Below are positions 24,542 through 33,158 of a DNA stretch of 64,000 nt, one piece after another. Below the pieces are notes generated by a model. It did no database searches, was not told the DNA's origin, and saw only the letters and a list, made by a program, of their open reading frames with translations. This DNA is from Hymenobacter edaphi (GTDB lineage Bacteria > Bacteroidota > Bacteroidia > Cytophagales > Hymenobacteraceae). A program made the translations under genes and the position numbers. Positions within the stretch are counted from its first letter, which is position 1. Each line of letters starts with the position of its first letter. The DNA is taken from the NCBI RefSeq assembly GCF_003258365.1, contig NZ_QHKM01000004.1:186001-250000 (forward strand), written 5' to 3'.

Positions 24542-24597
24542 GGGAATGCGCGGTAGAAGTGGGGCCGCCAACTTACGGACTTCGCTGCACCGACGCT

Positions 24598-25461
24598 TCA
24601 GTAAAGCGAGTAGCCCAGGCTGGCGCTTAGCTGCGCGTATTGGTCCAGCGCGTTAAGCAGCAGCGCAACGCGCAGCCGCTGGATGTTGCGACTGATTTCG
24701 CCTTGCCATTGCCAGTAGCCCGGCCACCGCGTAGCAGTAAGCTGCAACGTGAGACGGAAAGGTTGAAAATAATGCCGGATACCACCTTCATAACCGAAAC
24801 CCGTGCTCCGTTCATCGATGATCCGGGCACGTCCGACGCCCAGCAGCAATACGGGTAGACGGTGGTAGAAACCGGCCTCCACCGTTAGGCTATGGCTTCT
24901 GAATTGGAGCCGCTGAGGAGTATTGCGCACGGCTTGCTGACGGATGCCTATATTGAAAGTACCTAGGTGACTAACGTGCAGACCGAGCCATTCAAGTTGG
25001 AGGTGCTGTTGGAAATTGCGCCGAAAATCAGTCTGGTAGCCAATAGTAGCCCGCAACGGCAGCGAAAATCGGTAGCCATACGCTTGGAGCCGTCCGCCAA
25101 ACGGCGTGTGACGCAATCCGCTGACCAGCTCAATAATTGCATCGGGAGCTAGGTTGCACCGTGTGCCGCCGCTAAGAGCTATACGGACTGAATCAGCAGC
25201 AACTACCAGCTGCTCAACGGTCATGTAGCCGATAGATGAAAAACTCAACGAAACGCTCGTACTGTCAGCGGGTATGCACTTGAATAAGAACGTGCCGTCG
25301 GCAGCAGTGCTGGTAGCGTTGTCACTGCGGCTCTGCATCACCGTAACGCCGGGTATTCCTTCACCAGTAAAACGGTCCGTGACCCGCCCGACGATGGTGC
25401 GTTGCGCTAGTAGTGGCATACTCAGCAGTAAGCTGAGGCATAAGACAGTAAGCAGCTGCAT
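24598..25461 (-). CDS. Exported protein with CarboxypepD_reg-like domain
   Basis: The 287-residue protein has a signal peptide (LLTVLCLSLLLSMPLLAQ) followed by RTIVGRVTDRFTGEGIPGVTV, the start of the carboxypeptidase regulatory-like domain found before many Bacteroidetes outer-membrane proteins. The rest (FRRNFQQHLQLEWLGLHV, GGIRHYFQPFRLTLQL) looks like alternating beta strands, so it may be a small beta-barrel. The DNA is clearly less GC-rich than its neighbours, which hints at transfer. An ATG at 25461 starts the signal. Upstream is the GAGTACTC repeat cluster. Confidence 0.75.
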   Translation of the reverse strand: MQLLTVLCLSLLLSMPLLAQRTIVGRVTDRFTGEGIPGVTVMQSRSDNATSTAADGTFLFKCIPADSTSVSLSFSSIGYMTVEQLVVAADSVRIALSGGTRCNLAPDAIIELVSGLRHTPFGGRLQAYGYRFSLPLRATIGYQTDFRRNFQQHLQLEWLGLHVSHLGTFNIGIRQQAVRNTPQRLQFRSHSLTVEAGFYHRLPVLLLGVGRARIIDERSTGFGYEGGIRHYFQPFRLTLQLTATRWPGYWQWQGEISRNIQRLRVALLLNALDQYAQLSASLGYSLY

Positions 25462-25878
25462 GGAAATAGCCAGTAAGGTTCGGCTATTGGATGCTACCAA
25501 CCACGCAATTACACACGCCGCTCCTCCCGAAAACGGTCGGCAAGGTGAATAGCGCACTGCCTTGGCGCCCAAAACGCTTCGCGAGCAGACCTGCCAGACC
25601 GCACGCTCTACTGCTGCGCCTCCCGGCTACTCATGAAGCTCTTTGTGCGCCGTAGTTGAGCGTCACGAGTACTCATGAGCCATATACTCAGCCAGCGGAA
25701 TCCCTCCTGAGTACTCGTACCGGCCCAATCAATCCAGCAAGCCCCTTCACGAGTACTCAGGAGGGATTCCGCCATCCGTAGCAGCCCCTCGTGAGTAGGC
25801 GGAGCGGATTTCTGCTAATGCAACAGCGGCCCGCGAGTACTCGTGGGCCGCTGCGCACAACTGCATCGGGGCTTCGGA
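25462..25878. other. Non-coding region holding the GAGTACTC cluster
   Basis: About 417 bases between two minus-strand genes. The left 200 bases show no clear feature; the right half is the GAGTACTC repeat cluster. No gene-like frame was found. Confidence 0.5.
25661..25857. repeat. Cluster of GAGTACTC palindromes with a 24-bp inverted repeat
   Basis: The 8-base palindrome GAGTACTC occurs at 25667, 25709, 25751 and 25835. The second and third copies lie in a perfect inverted repeat of 24 bases (25695-25718 and 25749-25772, outer ends GCGGAATCCC and GGGATTCCGC) with a 30-base spacer. The fourth is the centre of a GC-rich palindrome at 25821-25857 that also lies just behind the stop of the next gene and may end its transcript. 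A further half-site reads CGTGAGTAGGCGG near 25790. Confidence 0.85.
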
Positions 25879-26574
25879 TCAGGCGGCCGAGGCGCTGGCC
25901 ACCGGTGCGGGGGCCTTGCGGCTGTACTTGCGCACCTTGCCGAAGTCGAAAAAGCGGTACACGGCGGCGGGCTCGTCGAAGTGCAGCTCCAGCTGGGCCT
26001 TCACGCGGCGCAGGGCGCGGGCCAGCCGCAGCCAGTCGCCCGAAATGGACACGCGGGCCGCGTCGATGACGGCCTCGGCGATGGTGCGGGCGTTGTCGGC
26101 CTGGGTGAGCTGCTGGTACACGGCGCGGGCGTCGGCGGGCAGGGCGGGGTAGTGCAGGGCCGCGTGGTGGGTTTCGTAGAGGGCCAGCAGATTTTTCGAC
26201 TGCTGCAAGAGGCTGGCCTGATCGAGCCGGGCCAGATGACTCTTCTGGTACTGCCGAAAGTCGGCGTACACGGGCAGTTTGCGCAGGCGCGGCGTCACGT
26301 AGTCCTTCATCGTGTCGTCGACGAAGGCCAGCCAGTCTTTGCGGGCCGCCCGGAAGGCCTCGGTGCTGCCCGCGGTGGCCCCGCCGGCCTCGGTCAGGTT
26401 CACGTCGAAGGCATCGAGGGCGGCGGCCAGCTCCGTGAGGTGCGGGGCGAAGACGGACGGCAGTTCGGCCTCGCGCAGGGCCGTGCACACCGCCGTGCCC
26501 AGGGCCTTGAAGTTGACGCGGGAAATAGGCAGCGTCGCGAAGAAGTTATCGAAATAGATCTGGTAAGCAGGCAT
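25879..26574 (-). CDS. Hypothetical helical protein
   Basis: The 231-residue protein begins MPAYQIYFDNFFATLPISRV, is helical throughout by composition, and ends in a basic then Ala/Pro-rich tail (RKYSRKAPAPVASASAA). No family was recognised, and there is no signal peptide or membrane segment, so it is probably cytoplasmic. The ATG at 26574 gives a natural start; the longer upstream frame crosses the terminator of the preceding gene. Function unknown. Confidence 0.6.
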   Translation of the reverse strand: MPAYQIYFDNFFATLPISRVNFKALGTAVCTALREAELPSVFAPHLTELAAALDAFDVNLTEAGGATAGSTEAFRAARKDWLAFVDDTMKDYVTPRLRKLPVYADFRQYQKSHLARLDQASLLQQSKNLLALYETHHAALHYPALPADARAVYQQLTQADNARTIAEAVIDAARVSISGDWLRLARALRRVKAQLELHFDEPAAVYRFFDFGKVRKYSRKAPAPVASASAA

Positions 26575-26602
26575 GCGCAGTAACCTTAACCGGTGAACAA
26601 AA

Positions 26603-26624
26603 GGGCCCCGCCAATGGCGGGCCC
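26603..26624 (-). terminator. Terminator behind the four-helix membrane protein gene
   Basis: GGGCCCCGCC / GGCGGGCCC stem with a 3-base loop (one base bulged); TTTTG follows on the minus strand. Confidence 0.7.
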
Positions 26625-26705
26625 AAGCAGCTGCAAGGTACCAGCCCGGCCCACGCGGGGGTACCCGTGCCAGCGCGGTATTTATACTAGTGCCAGCCCG
26701 GATTT

Positions 26706-27164
26706 TTAGGCCTCGGGGCCGCGCCTCCGCGCGGTCCGCCGCTGCCTGTACAGCGCCGCGGTCAGCAGCGCCAGCACCGGTAGCGTCAGCAGCCATTGCC
26801 CGCCGATGGTGAGCAGCACGCGGCGCCGGTGCCCGCCGGCTGGCTCGTGCACCAGCTGATAAAACAGATAAAGGTGAAAAACCGCGTAGGCCAGGTTGGC
26901 CACCAGCAGCAACACCGTACTGCTGCGCACCGCCCAGCCGGGGCGGGGCAGGCCCTTCGGGCGTGGCCGCAGCAGCCCCAGCGCGACGACAAACAGGTAC
27001 GCCGCGTTCAGGCCGTGCAGCGCCAACAACGCCCGCTCGCTGGGCTCGGGGCGGGAAAGCCCGGCGGCCTCGTCGAAGGTGTACGACACGAGGTAGTGCA
27101 GCAGGGCCAGCACCGCCTGCCCAAACCCTAGCGCGACGACGCCCAGAAGCCGGAGCAGCCGCAT
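26706..27164 (-). CDS. Hypothetical integral membrane protein
   Basis: The 152-residue protein has four hydrophobic segments (LGVVALGFGQAVLALLHYLV, ALHGLNAAYLFVVALGLL, TVLLLVANLAYAVFHLYLF, WLLTLPVLALLTAALY) and ends in a basic tail (RQRRTARRRG). No family was recognised. It starts one base after the stop of the MmcQ/YjbR gene, so the two form an operon driven by the TAGCTTTG element upstream of that gene. Confidence 0.65.
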   Translation of the reverse strand: MRLLRLLGVVALGFGQAVLALLHYLVSYTFDEAAGLSRPEPSERALLALHGLNAAYLFVVALGLLRPRPKGLPRPGWAVRSSTVLLLVANLAYAVFHLYLFYQLVHEPAGGHRRRVLLTIGGQWLLTLPVLALLTAALYRQRRTARRRGPEA

Positions 27165-27165
27165 C

Positions 27166-27513
27166 TTAGGCGCTGAGCTGCCGGCGCACCTTCAGGGGCA
27201 GCTTTTCCACCACCAGCCGGTACGATTCGCGGATAAGCTGCGCCCAGCGCGCCGGGTTCAGGCGGGCTACGTCGTCGAGGTGCACCCAGTGGTAGCGGGC
27301 CAGGTGCGAGGCCGGGGCAAACCCGGGCTGCCCGATCAGCTGCTCGAACTGCTCGGGCGTGGCCTTGAACGAGGCCGTGGGCGGCACCTCGTCGGGGGAG
27401 GTGATAAGGAACATCTTGCCGCCCACGTTGAAGCACAGGTGATGGTCCCACTTGATGTCTTCGGTCACGCCGGGCAGCTGGCGGCAGAGGGTTTGCAGGT
27501 CTTCGATGGTCAT
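27166..27513 (-). CDS. MmcQ/YjbR family DNA-binding protein
   Basis: The 115-residue protein has the family pattern: an N-terminal helix with LCRQLPGVTEDIKW, the strand HHLCFNVGGKMFLIT, and the C-terminal HWVHLDDVARLNPARWAQLIRESYRLV. The CyaY-like fold of this family is thought to bind DNA, but its role is unclear. The ATG at 27513 was chosen because the upstream extension is out of character. A perfect -7 element lies 17 bases before it. The membrane protein gene follows directly. Confidence 0.88.
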   Translation of the reverse strand: MTIEDLQTLCRQLPGVTEDIKWDHHLCFNVGGKMFLITSPDEVPPTASFKATPEQFEQLIGQPGFAPASHLARYHWVHLDDVARLNPARWAQLIRESYRLVVEKLPLKVRRQLSA

Positions 27514-27530
27514 GGGCACAGGCGTAAGCC

Positions 27531-27538
27531 CAAAGCTA
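27531..27538 (-). promoter_or_regulatory. Bacteroidetes-type -7 element of the mmcQ/yjbR-like gene
   Basis: The minus strand reads TAGCTTTG, matching TAnnTTTG, 17 bases before the ATG at 27513. Confidence 0.6.
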
Positions 27539-27554
27539 CAACCGGCGGGCCGCG

Positions 27555-28235
27555 CTACCGGCCCTGAATGCCGGGGTACAGCTCGGGCACCGGGTCGCTC
27601 TGCACGTACTCCTTGGTGCGCACGTTGAGCATGGTCAGACGGCCGCCGTAGCCCGCGCCCTGGTCGAGGTTCCACACGTTCTGGCGCTGCGCGGGCGCGG
27701 AGTGGGCGGGCCAGGTGGGCGTGTGGCCGATAAAGCACTCGTGGTAGGCCGCGGCGCGCTGGTGCTGCTGCCACAAGTCGCGCGTCCAGAACAAATCGAA
27801 CGAGTCCTGCGCGGCTATGGGCACGGCGGGGTCGTAGCCGGCGTGCACGTAGAGGTTGCCCCGCTCGTCTTCGTGGTAGGGTTTCTGCCGGCCAAAAAAC
27901 GCCTGGAGGTGCCGGTCAAGGTGCTCGGGCGGGCCGGTGCGGTAGGCGTCGTAGGTAGCGCGGCCGCCCTGGCTCAGCCAACTCGGGCTGACATCTGCGG
28001 CGGCGGGCTTGGTGGCCAGCCACGCAGCCGTCCACCAGTCGTGGTTGCCGGTCAGCCAGATGCTGTTCGGAATGGCCAGCAGCAGCTCCACGCAGCGCGG
28101 CGTTTCGGGCCAGCCGTCGGCCACGTCGCCGAGCTGGATGAGCCGGTCGAGGCCCGGGCGGAAAGGGCTGCGCTCCAGCACCTGCGCCAGGGCGCGGGCC
28201 GCGCCGTGCATGTCGCCGAGGACGTAGGTTTCCAT
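27555..28235 (-). CDS. Metallophosphoesterase (serine/threonine phosphatase-like)
   Basis: The 226-residue protein has the five metal-binding blocks of calcineurin-like phosphoesterases: GDMHG near residue 7, GDVADGW near 38, GNHDWW near 68, a histidine in YVHAGYD, and another in FIGHTPTW. This pattern is that of PrpA/PrpB-type or diadenosine tetraphosphatase-like enzymes; the substrate may be phosphoprotein or a nucleotide. The ATG at 28235 starts the first beta strand. A small interrupted membrane gene lies 20 bases upstream on the same strand. Confidence 0.9.
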   Translation of the reverse strand: METYVLGDMHGAARALAQVLERSPFRPGLDRLIQLGDVADGWPETPRCVELLLAIPNSIWLTGNHDWWTAAWLATKPAAADVSPSWLSQGGRATYDAYRTGPPEHLDRHLQAFFGRQKPYHEDERGNLYVHAGYDPAVPIAAQDSFDLFWTRDLWQQHQRAAAYHECFIGHTPTWPAHSAPAQRQNVWNLDQGAGYGGRLTMLNVRTKEYVQSDPVPELYPGIQGR

Positions 28236-28254
28236 GGGAGAAGCAGTCAGTTGA

Positions 28255-28482
28255 TCAGGTCTGCGGTAGGCACCCGGTAAGGAAGAACGCGCACAGCAGC
28301 AAGTCGGCGCGCGTCGTCCCGCGGTGCGACAACCCGGGCCATACGCGGCGGTTGTAGCAGGCGTTGGGGGCATCGGCTACGAAGGAAAGCAGTAGCAGCG
28401 GTAAGCCCACCACTCAAAAACCACTGCCGACAACCCAGAGAAAGACAATGGACGCCGCCAGCATGCCTTGCAGCAGAATCAT
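28255..28482 (-). pseudogene. Small membrane protein gene interrupted by one in-frame TGA
   Basis: From the ATG at 28482 the frame reads MILLQGMLAASIVFLWVVG, meets a TGA at 28414-28416 after 22 codons, and continues in the same frame as VVGLPLLLLSFVADAPNACY to a second stop at 28255. Both parts are strongly hydrophobic and a third hydrophobic stretch (LLLCAFFLTGCLPQT) ends it, so together they look like one protein of about 75 residues with two or three membrane helices. GTG codons directly follow the TGA (TGAGTG), so two coupled small proteins are possible too. It ends 20 bases before the phosphoesterase start. Confidence 0.45.
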
Positions 28483-28723
28483 GGAAAGGGAAGGTAGCCA
28501 GAGCTTACAGACGCACTGCGGCCCTCAGGACAAATGAAACCGACCCAGCGCCTATAACATGATCATGCGAGGAGTGCAACCCGCCCCGGCAACGCGTGTC
28601 TAGATGAAGTAAGTTATATTGGAGCTAAGTTGCGCCACTCCGGGCCGGCCGGTTTGCCCCGGCCCGCGCACACTTACGGTTCTCCCGCCCGCATCCTCGT
28701 TTCCGCTTTTCCCCGCCCACCGT

Positions 28724-30868
28724 ATGGCGCCTTTCCGCTCTTCCCTCGGTTTCTTCTCGGTGCTGCTGCCGGGCTTTCTGCTGGCCATTCCCGGCTCCTT
28801 CACCCCGCACGCGGCGGCCCCGGCCGACGGCGTGCCGCCCCAGAAAAAGCAGGTGCTGCTCGGCACCGTGGCCCAGGGCATGACGGTGGCCCACGTGCAG
28901 CCCGAGCAAATCGACGACGCCTTCTCGCGCCGCGTGTACGCGCTCTACCTCAAGCGCCTCGACGCGGGCAAGAAATTCCTGCTGCAGAGCGACATCAAGC
29001 AGCTGCAGCGCTACGAAACCGGCATCGACAACGAGGTGAAGCAGGGCAAGAGCGAGTTTCTGGACCTCAGCACCAAGCTCATCAACCAGCGCCAGCGCGA
29101 GGCCCAGGCCATCTACCGCGAGCTGCTGGCCCAGCCCTTCGACTTCACGGCCCAGGAAACCTTCGAAACCGACACCGACAAGCTCAGCTACCCCGCCGAC
29201 GAGGCCGGCCGCCGCGAGCTGTGGCGCCGCCTGCTCAAGTACCAGACCATGACGCGCCTCTCGGAGCTGCTGGACGAGCAGGAGCGGCAGCAGACCAAGG
29301 CCCTGGCCGCCGCCGGCGCCAAGCCCTCCGACGCTACCCTCTCGGCCCCGGTGCGCACCGCCGCCCAGCTGGAGGCCGACGCCCGCAAGCAGGTGCTCAA
29401 GTACTACGACGAGTACTTCAACGACCTGCTGCAGACCGACGAGGCCGACCGCCTGACCGCGTTTGCCAACACCATTGCCAACACCTTCGACCCGCACTCG
29501 GAGTACTTCGCGCCCAAGGACAAAACCAACTTCGACATTGCCGTGACCGGGCGCCTCGAAGGCACCGGCGCCCAGATGGGGGAAAAGGACGGCCAGATCC
29601 TGGTCACCTACATCGTGCCGGGCTCGGCCTCGCACCGCCAGGGCGAGCTGAAGGCCGGCGACGTGGTGCAGCGCGTGGCCCAGGGCGCCGCCGAGCCGGT
29701 GGCCGTGGAGGGCATGCGCCTGGATAAGGTGGTGCAGATGATCCGGGGCAAGAAAGGCACGGAGGTGCGCCTGACGGTGAAAAAGCCCGACGGCAGCGTC
29801 AAGGTCATTCCCATTATCCGCGACATCGTGGTCATCGAGGAAACCTACGCGCAGTCGGCCGTCATCAACGAGGGCGGCAAGAAAATCGGCTACATCCTGC
29901 TGCCCAGCTTCTACGCCGACTTCAACCGCAACGGCGGCCGCAACTCGGCCCAGGACGTGCGCCAGGAGCTGGACAAGCTCAAGGCCCAGAACGTGCAGGG
30001 CGTGGTGCTCGATTTGCGCTTCAACGGCGGCGGCTCTTTGTACGACGCGGCCGAAATGGCGGGCCTGTTCGTGCCCGGCGGGCCCATGGTGCAGGTGAAA
30101 AGCCGGCAGCGCGCCGCCGAAGTGGTGAGCGACCCGGACAGCAAAACCCAGTACGAGGGCCCGCTGGTGGTGCTGGTGAACCGCTACAGTGCCTCGGCCT
30201 CCGAAATCCTGGCCGGGGCCATTCAGGACTACCAGCGCGGCGTCATCATGGGCAACCTGACCTACGGCAAGGGCACGGTGCAGCGCGTGTTCGAACTCGA
30301 CGACATGATGAACCCCGAGCTGGCGGCCTACAAGCCCTTCGGCTCGCTGAAGATGACCATTCAGAAATACTACCGCGTGACGGGCTCCAGCACCCAGTTC
30401 AAGGGCGTCACGCCCGACATCATGGTGCCCGACGCCTACAGCACCCTGGCCGACGGCGAGCAGGACACCGACTACCCGCTGCCCTGGGACGAAATCACGC
30501 CGGCCAAGTACCAGCCCTGGGTTAGTGCCCCGCCCGTGGCCAAGCTCAAGGCCGCCAGCAACGCCCGCGTGGCCGCCAACCCCTCGTTCCGCCTGCTCAC
30601 CGACGCGGTGCAGGGCATGGCCAAGCGCCGCGAGGAAACCCGCGAGTCCTTGAACCTGGCCAGCTACCGCGCCCAGCAGAAGGAAGGCCGCGCCCTGAAC
30701 GAGAAGTTCAAAACCATTCAGCAGCAGACCACGGCCCTGAACGTGACGGCCCTGGCCGCCGCCGCCGCCGACAGCGTGCAGAATGGCCGCGCCCAGCGCT
30801 TCATTGCCCCGCTGCGCAAGGACCTGACGCTGCGCGAAGCCGTAGCCGTGATTCAGGACGAGCTGTAA
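28724..30868 (+). CDS. Tail-specific (carboxy-terminal processing) protease, S41 family, copy 1
   Basis: The 714-residue protein has a signal peptide, a long N-terminal helical domain typical of Prc/Tsp (QPEQIDDAFSRRVYALYLK), a PDZ domain around residues 285-370 (GRLEGTGAQMGEKDGQILV), the S41 protease core, and a C-terminal Tsp-type extension. Catalytic Ser491 is in RYSASASEIL and Lys516 in TYGKGTVQ, 25 residues apart as in E. coli Prc. Such periplasmic proteases trim or degrade envelope proteins from the C-terminus. The ATG at 28724 begins the signal. A close paralogue is at 51595-53733. Confidence 0.94.
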   Translation: MAPFRSSLGFFSVLLPGFLLAIPGSFTPHAAAPADGVPPQKKQVLLGTVAQGMTVAHVQPEQIDDAFSRRVYALYLKRLDAGKKFLLQSDIKQLQRYETGIDNEVKQGKSEFLDLSTKLINQRQREAQAIYRELLAQPFDFTAQETFETDTDKLSYPADEAGRRELWRRLLKYQTMTRLSELLDEQERQQTKALAAAGAKPSDATLSAPVRTAAQLEADARKQVLKYYDEYFNDLLQTDEADRLTAFANTIANTFDPHSEYFAPKDKTNFDIAVTGRLEGTGAQMGEKDGQILVTYIVPGSASHRQGELKAGDVVQRVAQGAAEPVAVEGMRLDKVVQMIRGKKGTEVRLTVKKPDGSVKVIPIIRDIVVIEETYAQSAVINEGGKKIGYILLPSFYADFNRNGGRNSAQDVRQELDKLKAQNVQGVVLDLRFNGGGSLYDAAEMAGLFVPGGPMVQVKSRQRAAEVVSDPDSKTQYEGPLVVLVNRYSASASEILAGAIQDYQRGVIMGNLTYGKGTVQRVFELDDMMNPELAAYKPFGSLKMTIQKYYRVTGSSTQFKGVTPDIMVPDAYSTLADGEQDTDYPLPWDEITPAKYQPWVSAPPVAKLKAASNARVAANPSFRLLTDAVQGMAKRREETRESLNLASYRAQQKEGRALNEKFKTIQQQTTALNVTALAAAAADSVQNGRAQRFIAPLRKDLTLREAVAVIQDEL

Positions 30869-30887
30869 CCGCCGCTACTGCCAACTG

Positions 30888-30923
30888 AAAACGCCCCGTC
30901 GCGAAGCTTCGCGGCGGGGCGTT
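30888..30923 (+). terminator. Strong terminator of tail-specific protease 1
   Basis: AAACGCCCCGTCGCGAA pairs with TTCGCGGCGGGGCGTTT (one unpaired base), between convergent genes. Confidence 0.85.
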
Positions 30924-30941
30924 TGGCATTAAGAGGTACGA

Positions 30942-31619
30942 CTAACAATCATCGGTCAGCACCCGCTGCACAAGGCCGGTTGGCTTCAGCACCCACACCA
31001 GCCCGTAGCTGCCGGCCCCGTCGCTGTTGAACTGCACCACGAAGTAGGTGGAGCCGTTTTTGTACGCGTTGAACTCCGCGGAGCCATTGTACAGGTTACG
31101 ATACAGGGAAGCCGGTATGGCCACCGGCTGGCCGGCAACGACCACCTGCAGCCGGCTGGTTTCCGTGCGCGGCATCGTGCCGTCGACGCCCCAGGGCCGC
31201 AGGCCGTCGATGGTTTCCACCCAAGGGCTGCCGGGGGCCGGACCGTACTTGATGCGGTGAGCCTGCCGGCGAAAGGGAACGAGGGTGCACTTATACACCA
31301 TCTCCGGCGGGCGGCAGGCCGGCAGGCTGGATACGGGCCGGATACGACTGCGGTGCATGTAGCCCAGAGGCTGAACCTCGGGGCAGAACCGGCCGCGCGG
31401 GACGTTTACGCTGATCCATTCCCGCTGCTGAATGTAGGCTTCCGTGTCGTACAGGAAAACTTCGCCCGCCCGCACGGTGGCATTGATGGCCGCCCGGCCG
31501 TTCGCGTCTGTCCGCACATTGGTGTACGCGTCAGCGTCCTGAATGATAGCGGCTTCGTAGGGATAAACGGGCTGATGCCGGGCGGGCGGCGGGCTCGTCA
31601 GGGCCAGCAGCGGGAGCAA
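30942..31619 (-). CDS. Hypothetical exported protein with possible SH3-like segment
   Basis: The 225-residue product has a short hydrophobic start (LPLLALTSPPPA) and then a segment EAAIIQDADAYTNVRTDANG, EVFLYDTEAYIQQREWISV that recalls bacterial SH3 domains. The C-terminal half (GSPWVETIDGLRPWG, STYFVVQFNSDGAGSYG) has no recognised family. The start is uncertain: the TTG at 31619 is used, but the frame stays open and hydrophobic for 13 codons upstream (as in KLLQLIPSIL) without an ATG or GTG before a TAG at 31659. An unusual start or a lost ATG is possible. Confidence 0.6.
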   Translation of the reverse strand: MLPLLALTSPPPARHQPVYPYEAAIIQDADAYTNVRTDANGRAAINATVRAGEVFLYDTEAYIQQREWISVNVPRGRFCPEVQPLGYMHRSRIRPVSSLPACRPPEMVYKCTLVPFRRQAHRIKYGPAPGSPWVETIDGLRPWGVDGTMPRTETSRLQVVVAGQPVAIPASLYRNLYNGSAEFNAYKNGSTYFVVQFNSDGAGSYGLVWVLKPTGLVQRVLTDDC

Positions 31620-31677
31620 CAGAATAGAGGGAATAAGCTGCAGTAACTTGTTCGTCGGCTAAAAACGCGCGGCCGGC

Positions 31678-32121
31678 TTAAGCTTCCTGCTCCACCCGCG
31701 GGCGTTCCTCCACGCGGCGCGGCTCCTTGTCGTCGCCGGGGCGGTGGTTGTCGCGGGTGTTTTTCTGCACGGCAATGGCGGCAAACAGGCTCAGCGTGAA
31801 AGCCATGGCGTAGAAGCCCTTTTCGCTGAGCGTGAGCGTGGCGTGCCACAGGCCCACGACCAGCAGCAGCACGCACAGCACCGTGGAAAACCAGCTGATG
31901 GCGTAGTACAGGTTGGTGACCGGGATGCCCTCCAGCCGGTCGCGCACGCTCTTCTGCACCGAAATGGCGGCGAACAGCCCGTACATGAGCACGGCGAAAT
32001 AGTAGCCCTTTTCGTTCAGGGCCATCTGCGCGTTCCACAGGCCGATGTTGTAGGCCAGCATGCCAATGAGCAAGGCCGCCCAGGAGGCGCCCACGAAGGC
32101 GGTTGAAGGTTGTTGGTTCAT
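31678..32121 (-). CDS. YiaA/YiaB-like inner membrane protein
   Basis: The 147-residue protein contains two copies of a two-helix unit: [18 protein letters not shown] with [21 protein letters not shown], then [17 protein letters not shown] with [21 protein letters not shown]. This internal repeat is the YiaAB two-helix domain pattern. The tail is acidic and basic ([18 protein letters not shown]). The family sits in the inner membrane and its function is unknown. It stands alone between two exported-protein genes. Confidence 0.85.
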   Translation of the reverse strand: MNQQPSTAFVGASWAALLIGMLAYNIGLWNAQMALNEKGYYFAVLMYGLFAAISVQKSVRDRLEGIPVTNLYYAISWFSTVLCVLLLVVGLWHATLTLSEKGFYAMAFTLSLFAAIAVQKNTRDNHRPGDDKEPRRVEERPRVEQEA

Positions 32122-32204
32122 GGCGGGTGCTTGCGGCGGCCACGCGAAGGTGGCCGCCAGTTGACATTAACGACGGCTAATATACTGGTCTGCACACGCC
32201 AACG

Positions 32205-32242
32205 CCGCGCCAAAAGCCCGCTGTATCTGACTTTTGGCGCGG
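32205..32242 (-). terminator. Hairpin behind the lipoprotein gene at 32266
   Basis: CCGCGCCAAAAG pairs with CTTTTGGCGCGG (12 bp) around a 14-base loop; no clear T-run follows, so it may act as terminator or mRNA end. Confidence 0.6.
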
Positions 32243-32265
32243 CGCCTTAGAGGGCGGCCGGCGGG

Positions 32266-32997
32266 CTAGCGCAGCAGCTGAATTTCGCGCTCCTGTACCA
32301 CCACCGTGTCGCCGGCGCCGAGCAGGCTTTGCACCGATTCGTTGAGCAGGTTCCACTCGCCGGTGTAAGCCGACTGGCAGCTGCCCGACTGCACCAGGCA
32401 GCTGACCAGCGGAATGGTAAGGTCCTTCTTCCGGGCCTTGAGCACGCGCACGCGGCGCACCTGGCAGTACTGCGAGTAGCCCGTCACCGGCGACATGGCC
32501 TGGCAGGTCTGGTCGTGGCGGGTCTGGAGCACCGCCTCGGCCAGCTGGTTGACGCGCGTCATGCAGCCGGTGGTAATGGGCTTCATCACGCGGGCCGTGT
32601 CCAGCTGCCTGAGCACCAAGTAGTCAGGCTCCCGCTCGGTTATTTCGGTGCGGAAGCTGTCGACGGCGGTGGGGGTGCCGGTGGTGATGGTGGCCTGGTT
32701 GGCGCCGCGGAACGTCAGCGTGAGGGTGGCGTTGCCGACGGGCACATCGGTGTGCGAGAAGTACCCGGCCGCCCAGGGCCGCCGCGCCAGAAAGCGGTCC
32801 ACCCGGGGCTTGTCGTTGATGACCCCGTTCTGGGTGAGGATCAGGATGGGACTGGAGGCGTAGATGGTGGGCCCGGCGTGGTAGCGGCCCGTGGCGTCGT
32901 ACAGGATTGCGCGGGGGCTGAAATCGTCGTTCGTGCCGCCGGAGCAGTTGGCCAGCAGCAGGGCGGCGGCCACGGCGAGGGAAGGGAGTAAGCGCAT
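32266..32997 (-). CDS. Hypothetical lipoprotein
   Basis: The 243-residue protein has a lipoprotein signal ending ALLLANC (Cys18) and a mature part with five more cysteines (TGCMTRV, HDQTCQAM, YSQYCQVRRV, VSCLVQSGSCQ), which could form disulfides in the periplasm. The first half (ILYDATGRYHAGPTIY, ATLTLTFRGANQATITTG) appears beta-rich, like small lipocalin-like lipoproteins. No family was recognised. The ATG at 32997 begins the signal. Confidence 0.68.
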   Translation of the reverse strand: MRLLPSLAVAAALLLANCSGGTNDDFSPRAILYDATGRYHAGPTIYASSPILILTQNGVINDKPRVDRFLARRPWAAGYFSHTDVPVGNATLTLTFRGANQATITTGTPTAVDSFRTEITEREPDYLVLRQLDTARVMKPITTGCMTRVNQLAEAVLQTRHDQTCQAMSPVTGYSQYCQVRRVRVLKARKKDLTIPLVSCLVQSGSCQSAYTGEWNLLNESVQSLLGAGDTVVVQEREIQLLR

Positions 32998-33102
32998 TGG
33001 GGGTAGCTATGAGTACGGCAGCAATGGAGGCCGTAAATATAATACTGCCCGCGCTCCAGCAGCCGGTTGGGCGGCGGGCGGGCTCCCAAACAGAAAGGCA
33101 CT

Positions 33103-33138
33103 AAAAAAAGCCCGCCCGTACGAAACGGGCAGGCTTTT
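33103..33138 (-). terminator. Terminator of the SDR gene at 33159
   Basis: AAAAAAGCCCGCCCGT pairs with ACGGGCAGGCTTTT (one mismatch) and gives a T-run on the minus strand. Confidence 0.85.
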
Positions 33139-33158
33139 AGGCGGGAGCTGAGGGCCGC

